DNA from: Bugulina stolonifera
Taxonomy: Eukaryota > Bryozoa > Gymnolaemata > Cheilostomatida > Bugulidae
Direction of reading: 5' to 3'
DNA length: 64,000 nucleotides
Assembly: GCA_935421135.1 (NCBI GenBank)
Contig: OW285187.1
Coordinates: 34,536,818 to 34,600,817 of the forward strand
The notes beneath the pieces were generated by a model. That model had not been told where the DNA came from. It did not search any database and saw only the letters and a program-made list of their open reading frames with translations. Of this stretch, positions 57,356-64,000 are shown piece by piece. Each line of letters opens with the position of its first letter. Within the stretch, counting starts at the first letter, position 1. A program made the position numbers and the translations under genes.

Positions 57356-60300
57356 TCAAAGAAATTCACTTTCATCGTCAGCTATTACTTCATTAGACAT
57401 CTTGCCTGAAAACAAATAGACACAGTTGTTATTAAACAGGTACAGTGACATGCATATTGGTACAAACAAGAAGGGAATTAGTAGGATGGTATTCTAGCTG
57501 AATTACGTACCTGAGGCTACAGTTTGCTTAGCACCAATAATACATTCCTTCAGTTCTGTTCTGTCCTCGATGATTGAGTTCTCACTTATTATACAAGTCT
57601 GTATGACACACCTACAACATGTCTAACTATTACTTAACATTTCGTTTATTTACAATTAGAAAACGACAGTCTATTTACAGTCAGTCAGTCATCTCCAAAC
57701 GTTTTGTTTCTAGCTTTTTGATAGCTCTTATTGAACTTGCCCATCTTTTATCTTCACATTATCCATGATAATGGAGTTGTTAATCTTAATCCTCTCTCCA
57801 ATCTCACAGTTTGAACCAATCATTGACTTTTTTATAGAACTCTTCTCGCCAAGGTGTAGTTTCTCACCAATCATGCTGTCACTACCAGCCTGTAAACAAC
57901 CACATTTAATTTGTATACACATCACAAAGTTATCTCTCATAGCTGCCAGTTATGTCCATGAATGATAGACCACTTAATTGAACGACTGGTCCTCTTCCCA
58001 CTCATTGTATCTTCTTGTGATTTCTGCTTTTCCCCACCATCTCATGTTATGACTCATCCCACCACCTCATGTTATGCCTGCCCCACCCAATGGTGATGTT
58101 GGAATACAACAATCTTTATATTTTTCTTGCAAGAAAATTTATCTTTTGCACTCAAATATAGCTAGCAGTGCATACAGTGTCAGGTAGCCAAGACCACTTA
58201 CAGTAACATCCAAATACACTGCAATATATTTTGTAGACCTACCTGGCTTCTTTTCAGTCCTTCGGGAGTTTTGTAGAAAGATGCTAGTCCAAAATGCTTA
58301 CTGTAAGGACCAATCTACAAAACCACAAACATTATAGTCACATAATAAGCTTCAGTCATTTGGAGTACTAGAGTAGCTGGTTGTCAGCTTCATATAAACA
58401 CTAGGATACCTGTTTGTTAGCTTCGTAGAAGTCTGGTATAGTGTTGGATCTGAGACAGAAGTTGTCAGTGCTAGCAATATGCACATAGCACCTTGTCTTG
58501 GTGTCATGGTAAGGTCCGTCCATGTCACCTGAGTGATCAGTCCATGAAGACAACTTGGTGACTAACTCCATTGATAACTTACTATCAAAGTCTTCATCTG
58601 TAACATGACAAAAGCAAGGCAAATTCATGCTGATTGATAGCAGAAATGCACAGTATGCATACAGTGTGAGGACATGCCAATAGTGTACAGTGAATAATTG
58701 TTTCGTTAATCTCCAAGACATGTTGCTGCCTTGATGGTGCTGCCCACCCCTTACACTACACAGTTTTCCCAGGTGTAACCATAAGTTAGAGTAAATAGTA
58801 AAAGATAACTGTATGCTTACCTCCGTACTCCATTATGCCACCAGTAAACTGATGCTTCAGTAACTGTGGAACTAGTTCATTTCTCATTGAATGGCAACTG
58901 CAATATAATGAGGGTTGTTAGTCTTGGGCAAAGGTTTACAATGTGTACTTAATAATGTTGTATTAAATTACCTGGCCGATTTTATATAGTAGCTAACATG
59001 TATACCTCGTTGCCTGAGTTTCACGAATGAGAGCTTCTCTAGAGATACAGTAGAGGTGACAGTCCTCCAGCTGAGATGTGAGCTGCATTCTGGGATGCCT
59101 TGCTAACATATTCTGGGTGAGCTGTATATTATCTCTGTGATCGGCCGCAGCATATATAAATAACAGCCTATCATCTTTCTCATCAATTCCAATTAGATTA
59201 TTTTCTAAAACATACATAGCTGATATCAGCGAAAGACATTACATATGTACAACATGTATGTAAATTACACACAGCATGTTTAAAATAGGTAAACATGAAT
59301 AACGTTAACACAAGTCATGCATGGTACATGTACATACTATAATGTACGAGGGGCGTTTGGATCAAACCCGGAAATTTATTAATATCTCAGCAAGTATTAG
59401 TTAGAGACTCACGAAATTCGCATATTTTGGTAACAGTTCTCTCCTGAAAGTCTTACTTAGATTTCATTAAAAAATTTTTGAGACCACATTTTTCAAGATG
59501 GCAGAAGAGCATGTTAATCCTGTCATGGGACAAAAAGTTATAATAAAATTTTCAGTGAAGGAGGGTACCAAACCAGCTGAAATTTCTAGGAGAGTTAGTT
59601 CACAGTATGGAGAACACACCATTAGTCAGTCAACGCTCTATGAGTAGTGTGGAATTTTAAAGAACGCAAAGTGGCGGAAGACCTTCTAGGCAGCTGTCGT
59701 CACAGGGTCAGTCTTGACACAGCCATTAACCCAGACACTATTGACAGATTTTTAGGACTATCTTGGAGTTATTCATGTTAATTCCCTCCCCAAGGATCAA
59801 ACCATCAATCCCCATACTATAAATAAGTTTTAAAAAGAGTACATGCTGTTATTAGAAAGAGACAACCCGGTTTAATCATGAAAACTCGGCTTTTTCAGCA
59901 AGACAACGCAAGACCACACACAGCACAATTAACATTGAGCGATTGATATCCAAATTGGGTTAGGATGTCGTTCCACACCCTCCTTACAGCCCTGATTGGG
60001 CACCAAGTGACTGTCACCTTTATAGACCTATGAAAAAGACATCATAATGACAAGCACTTTTTGACGAGTACAGAAGTGGAAGAAAATGTCCTTCGATCGC
60101 TCCGACAGTGCTCCATTGAATTCCTTACAGCAGGCTTCACATCACTTGTAGAAAAATAAAAAGTGTGCAACTATTCAGGGGCCCTTGTTGAAAAGCAGAT
60201 AAAATGTCTTAAAAATTATACATTTCATTCTCGTGATATTAATCAAATTCCGGGTTTGATCCGAACGCCCCTCGTACAATATAAACACGGTGTATAGTCA

Positions 60301-62312
60301 TCATCCTCATGGGCTGTTCATCCAATTAAGACTCCTTGATCCTGGCTGGGTGTTCTACTTCTTCCTCTCATTTTAAGTCCAGTGGTTGACCTGATTACTC
60401 ATATATGGTAAGTGCAACTATTAGTATCTTTCATCGATCTGGTATTTCAGAAGTCAGATCCTCAATGCTACTAGCCAAGGGTCCAGTTACCAGTGATTAT
60501 TGTTGGGAGGTTAGCACAAAGTCCTGATTTACAGAAACTTCAACCAAGTTGCATAATTACTGCTAAACTAGTGAATACAGATATATTAGTGTAATATACC
60601 ACAGCTCTCAGGTTCAGCATCCACCACCACAGAGTATAATTCATGCAATTGTATAAATTATACCATGCCTATACCTTGCTATCAACTAAAATAGAAAGAC
60701 CAACTACATTATAGAAGCGCAGCTACCTTTAGCAATAGCCTTAGATTTCACTCCTGGTAGAGGACCATCGGGTTTGGTTAACCGTCTCATAAGGCAGGTT
60801 AAGGTAGCTTGGTGTAGTGTATGCTTATCAATTAGCATTTTCAAAGGGATGTCAGTAATGAGGTCACAACTGATTACCAGCAAGTCTCTCTAAAACAACC
60901 GCCATGAAAATATGCCAACTCCAGATGCCTCAGAACAGATCACATATTCAGTAGACCTTCGACTATCTGTACTGATGGGAACGGCTTCTGCATAAACAAC
61001 TACATGTATCTCGTAATTTAGATATTACTGTAGTTCTGAATGATAGGCTATTAATGGGTGTACGTACATGGACACTTATGTATACATTGTAGTTTAAAGT
61101 AATTAACAGCGCAGGTTAACAGTATACGCATTCCTACGCAAACATTTACTGACTTTGAACTTAAAGCTCAGGCAAGTATTTTCGAGGGAAACTAGATTAT
61201 AGCTATTCGGGACTTGGAAGTCAATTTTAACAAGGTATGTAATATGCCTTCACGTTACTCATTTTCTGACCCCAACCTTTTTTGTGCTAGCAACTTTGGC
61301 TAATGTTGTTGCTGTGCCTTCTTCTTCCGTCATTGTTTCAGCAATAGTGTGAAACTTGTAGCAAAATCCAGGCGTTTTCCATGGAACCTTCTTCTGCATA
61401 TGGTCTAGAGCACTCGCCACCTTGCTTTCCCATGATTTTAGCACAACAATAACAACATCTGCAGAAGGTTTCAATAATTACAATCTAGCAACATTATGTA
61501 ATTCATTTATGACAAATAAAATATGGTCAAATCAGAGTTTGATAACAATTTTTGACAAATCTCCAATCTGAATATTGTAGTAATTTGTGGAGATTGCACA
61601 TATCTGTCAAATGCTGTTTCCACATCTGGTGCATACAAATAGCGACATCCTCAAGATTTGCCTCAGTAAGCCACAGTAGCCTATGTATCTACTGCATTAT
61701 ACAATATATTACGCTACCATAAGAATAAATTACTGCGCAATTTTAATTGTAGATATAAACATTAAATATTGTTTGCCTTGCACCATAACTGTACATTTAA
61801 CTAGTAACAAGGCAACAGTAGTGTTATATCCTTGATATAATTGTTATTGTATTTGTCTCTAGTAAAAATTACAACTACTGCTTTGCAATACATGAACAAC
61901 TCTACTGAAAAACTAGGCTATCACAATTTGATTGATAGGGTTAGGTTCAAAGTTCTAAGTCAAAGTTTAGCAGCATCTAGATTCTACTGTAAGCGTGTGT
62001 GGTATGCTATACTAATGTTTGTGTCCATATCACACTATTCTACTGTAAGCGTGTGTGGTATGCTAGACTAATGTTTGTGTCCATATCAAGTAGGAACCAA
62101 GCTAATCTAAAGGTATTTATCTCTGTAAGAAAGCTGCATTTCAATATGTTTTATGTTTACACACCATTAAAACCAGCGAGATCCAAAGAGCGTAATGGAT
62201 ACCATAGCATAGGAATATTTCCTATGGGTAGTAAACATTTCGCAATCTTGTCACTAATTGGTGTAAGCCGATCACCTCTTCCAGCAGCCAATAATACAGC
62301 TTGAAATTCCAT
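57356..62312 (-). CDS. EIF2B3: Translation initiation factor eIF2B subunit gamma
   Basis: Ten exons give 442 residues (human 452): 62312-62165, 61458-61277, 60889-60727, 59204-59006, 58897-58821, 58597-58410, 58314-58243, 57889-57741, 57611-57511 and 57405-57356. The N-terminal half is a nucleotidyl-transferase-like domain (MEFQAVLLAAGRGDR, CLLPIG, EEGTATTLA, LLVISCDLITD), and the C-terminal half a left-handed beta-helix of hexapeptides (SMIGEKLHLGEKSSIKKSMI, CIISENSIIED, ECIIGAKQ). With epsilon it forms the catalytic part of eIF2B, the GDP-GTP exchange factor for eIF2 in cytosolic translation. The start is fixed by the MEFQAV opening. Exon 8 ends at a GC donor. The exon 2 donor is an unusual GTTGGG. 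A mariner copy lies in intron 3. Confidence 0.93.
57735..57742 (-). promoter_or_regulatory. GC-AG intron donor in EIF2B3 intron 8
   Basis: On the minus strand exon 8 ends GATGG and the intron begins GCAAGT, the usual form of functional GC donors. This joint gives KIKDG-CVIQTCII, which lines up without a gap with the human hexapeptide region (VEEGSNIQGSVI). No GT donor nearby restores the frame; reading on meets a stop within four codons. Confidence 0.8.
59347..60274 (+). mobile_element. Degenerate mariner (Tc1/mariner) element, 928 bp
   Basis: Terminal repeats of about 28 bases (CGAGGGGCGTTTGGATCAAA and its near complement) are flanked by TA at 59345-59346 and 60275-60276. The transposase frame starts at 59498 with an HTH-type N terminus (KFSVKEGTKPAEISRRV), is stopped at 59644, and resumes in broken pieces. 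QDNARPHTA near 59900 and HPPYSPDWAPSD near 59975 are mariner catalytic-region motifs of the DD34D class. It is inactive, and lies in intron 3 of EIF2B3 on the opposite strand. Confidence 0.92.
61981..62092. repeat. 56-bp tandem duplication in EIF2B3 intron 1
   Basis: Two adjacent 56-base copies, both starting ATTCTACTGTAAGCGTGTGT, at 61981 and 62037, differ at only a few sites. Confidence 0.9.
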
Positions 62313-64000
62313 GGTGCACAATTCACGTCCACCTAAGAATAGAGTATATGCATTTACATAGGTCTACATATAATATACAGGGGGGTAACTTTCCTGAAAA
62401 AGTTGAGGCGGCCAAAATTGGACTGGCTAACAGTAGCGGTGTGGAGAGGGTGTGTGCGGGATGGGGGAAGAAGGAGGGTGGGGCACCTCTCACAAGAAAG
62501 TTTTTGAAAATTCACACAAAAACAGCCATTTTGATGCATATTTGAGCTATATGTGATGGTACAAAAGTACAAAATGTTGCATAGTAATCTGCAAATAGTA
62601 AACTTCAAATTAGTATACTGCAAAATAGTGCTTCTCTGTTTGGCTTGGCCATGACGTACCATTGTAGTCTTTTATATCATTACATGACTTAGGCCTAAAA
62701 ATGTACACACATTAATAAGAGGGGAAATAATGCAAATTTAGTTGATGGATAGAGATGGAGAGTGGTATTCTAGGGTTCCCAAACCCTGAAGAACAGTGTT
62801 CGAAGTGGAACAAATGAGATGGGTGGGAAAACTGTGCATGCAATCTTAGGGCATTTCCTATTGTTGAATACAAAATTACAGATGCAGTGATCCTATCTTA
62901 CAGATGAGATTAGTATTGTTACTGTATAGCTAACAAATTGAGTGAATTACTAAAATGAAAAAAGATTGTCCCGCAGTGGGATTCGAACTCGTGTCTCTAT
63001 GCTTGAAGACCAAGCACGCTACCAACTACGCTATCAAATCAACAGTGGCTTCACGCAAAAATTAGCCATCAATATCATTATATACATAGTAGCATCATTT
63101 TCATTAGAGTATGTCTATTTCATGTGGGGCACAGTATCTATGCCTTCCGATATTAGCTTAATTTTTTCTTCTTTTAACAAAAAGTTCAGGCGGCTAGGAC
63201 CGCCTGAGCCGCCTAGATAGTTACGGCCATGATATATATATTATATATTATTATTGCCATAAAGGTGGAAATGGTATGCATGTTTAAACTTTTGTAATTT
63301 TCACTGGTTGTGGTTGCCTTCATATGAAATTTCAACTGGAGTTCAAAATATGCATTCCTTTGCTAGCCAACAGCATAATTTTCAGCTTAATGGTGAAAGA
63401 AATAATTAACTGTCAGTACCTCTTTAACCATTTGTACAGTAGTCTCGTCTGAGTGTTATTCATTGAGAATATTCATTATTAATATTTTTTAAATTGAGTA
63501 TTAAAATACCTCAAAATTAAAGTACGCGTTAACTGAATTTATACATTAGATATAAATAAAATTATATTGATACATATTCAATTCGGAAGTAAGTGTAAGT
63601 ATAGTAGGATCACGGGAAGTGAAGAGCGTAGTAAGTAGGCCTATGTATAGCATAATATTATACTAGACTTTTGTAGAGAGGAAGGTATGGTGAAGACACA
63701 ATCATAACTTCCTTGTTGATTGGACAATAGTAAAGCCCATTTTTACTTTAGGCATAAGTTTCAAGTGCAAATAAATCAACTATTAACCAGTATTTTAATT
63801 TCTTATGTAATGTTAGGTTTGTGACTTTAGGAAAAACGGAAATAAAATATTTGTTAAGCATATCCCACATTTTGAAGAACATAATCAAACATAGAAGAGA
63901 AATTTTACTTTCACAGCAAATTACTAGTACTTTTGATGTATAATTTATTTATTTTACATTAATTAATAAAACCATTAAACTATACTTCCTGACTATTAAA
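62313..64000. other. Region upstream of EIF2B3
   Basis: Apart from the tRNA-like sequence, no gene was recognised. There is a short GC-rich inverted pair (AGGCGGCT / AGCCGCCT) at 63187-63216, and very AT-rich sequence after 63480. The EIF2B3 promoter should lie just after 62312. Confidence 0.5.
62969..63042 (-). other. tRNA-like sequence (tRNA pseudogene or SINE head)
   Basis: On the minus strand TAGCGTAGTTGG matches the polymerase III A box and AGTTCGAATCC the B box, at tRNA-like spacing, and TGCTT/AAGCA can form an anticodon stem. The T stem does not pair and the loop lacks the usual U33, so a working tRNA is unlikely. A tRNA-derived SINE or a decayed tRNA fits better. The SINE body, if any, would lie below 62969. 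Confidence 0.5.

Noticed and set aside
62969..63042. Functional tRNA gene
   Set aside because: A and B boxes are present, but the T stem does not pair and the anticodon loop lacks U33; reported instead as a tRNA-like remnant.
63187..63216. GC-rich inverted repeat as a terminator or regulatory hairpin
   Set aside because: Too short, with no adjacent gene end; nothing supports a function.

Overview
The window is animal nuclear DNA: AT-rich, with many short exons, introns mostly of 0.1-1.5 kb, and many minisatellites and small foldback transposons. An LRP5/6-type Wnt co-receptor and a KDM4 demethylase place it in Metazoa. Compact genes with a single LRP5/6-type lineage fit a sponge or another early-branching invertebrate, but that is inference and the species cannot be fixed from this sequence. 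All gene models below were assembled by hand from splice signals, reading phase and protein-family fit.

Layout. (1) Positions 1-11008, + strand: the 3' part of LRP5/6 copy A, 16 exons; its first exons lie off the left edge. It stops just after the first LDLa repeat, with no membrane segment or tail. (2) 13086-31516, + strand: LRP5/6 copy B, complete in 19 exons (about 1646 residues), with signal peptide, four YWTD propeller-EGF units, three LDLa repeats, a transmembrane helix and a tail with five PPPSP-like motifs. Shared exons of A and B have the same lengths (one differs by 3 bases), so this is a partial tandem duplication. (3) 41992-32506, - strand: a 13-exon gene for a protein of about 736 residues with degenerate EF-hand-like segments, which I cannot name. 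(4) 44240-56829, + strand: KDM4-type histone demethylase, 18 exons, about 1837 residues, carrying a huge low-complexity exon between the JmjC domain and the PHD fingers. (5) 62312-57356, - strand: EIF2B3 (eIF2B gamma), 10 exons, 442 residues, with one GC-AG intron and a dead mariner element in intron 3.

Gene orientations alternate: copy B and the EF-hand-like gene converge, the EF-hand-like gene and KDM4 are head-to-head over 2.2 kb, and KDM4 and EIF2B3 converge. No functional link between the neighbours is evident.

The points most worth following are the membrane-less LRP5/6 copy beside its full-length sister (a candidate secreted Wnt-pathway decoy), three independent minisatellites whose units contain the splice site of the adjoining exon, a recurring small foldback family with AGTTGTCTTC-like ends, and two hAT-type MITEs with perfect 8-bp target duplications.
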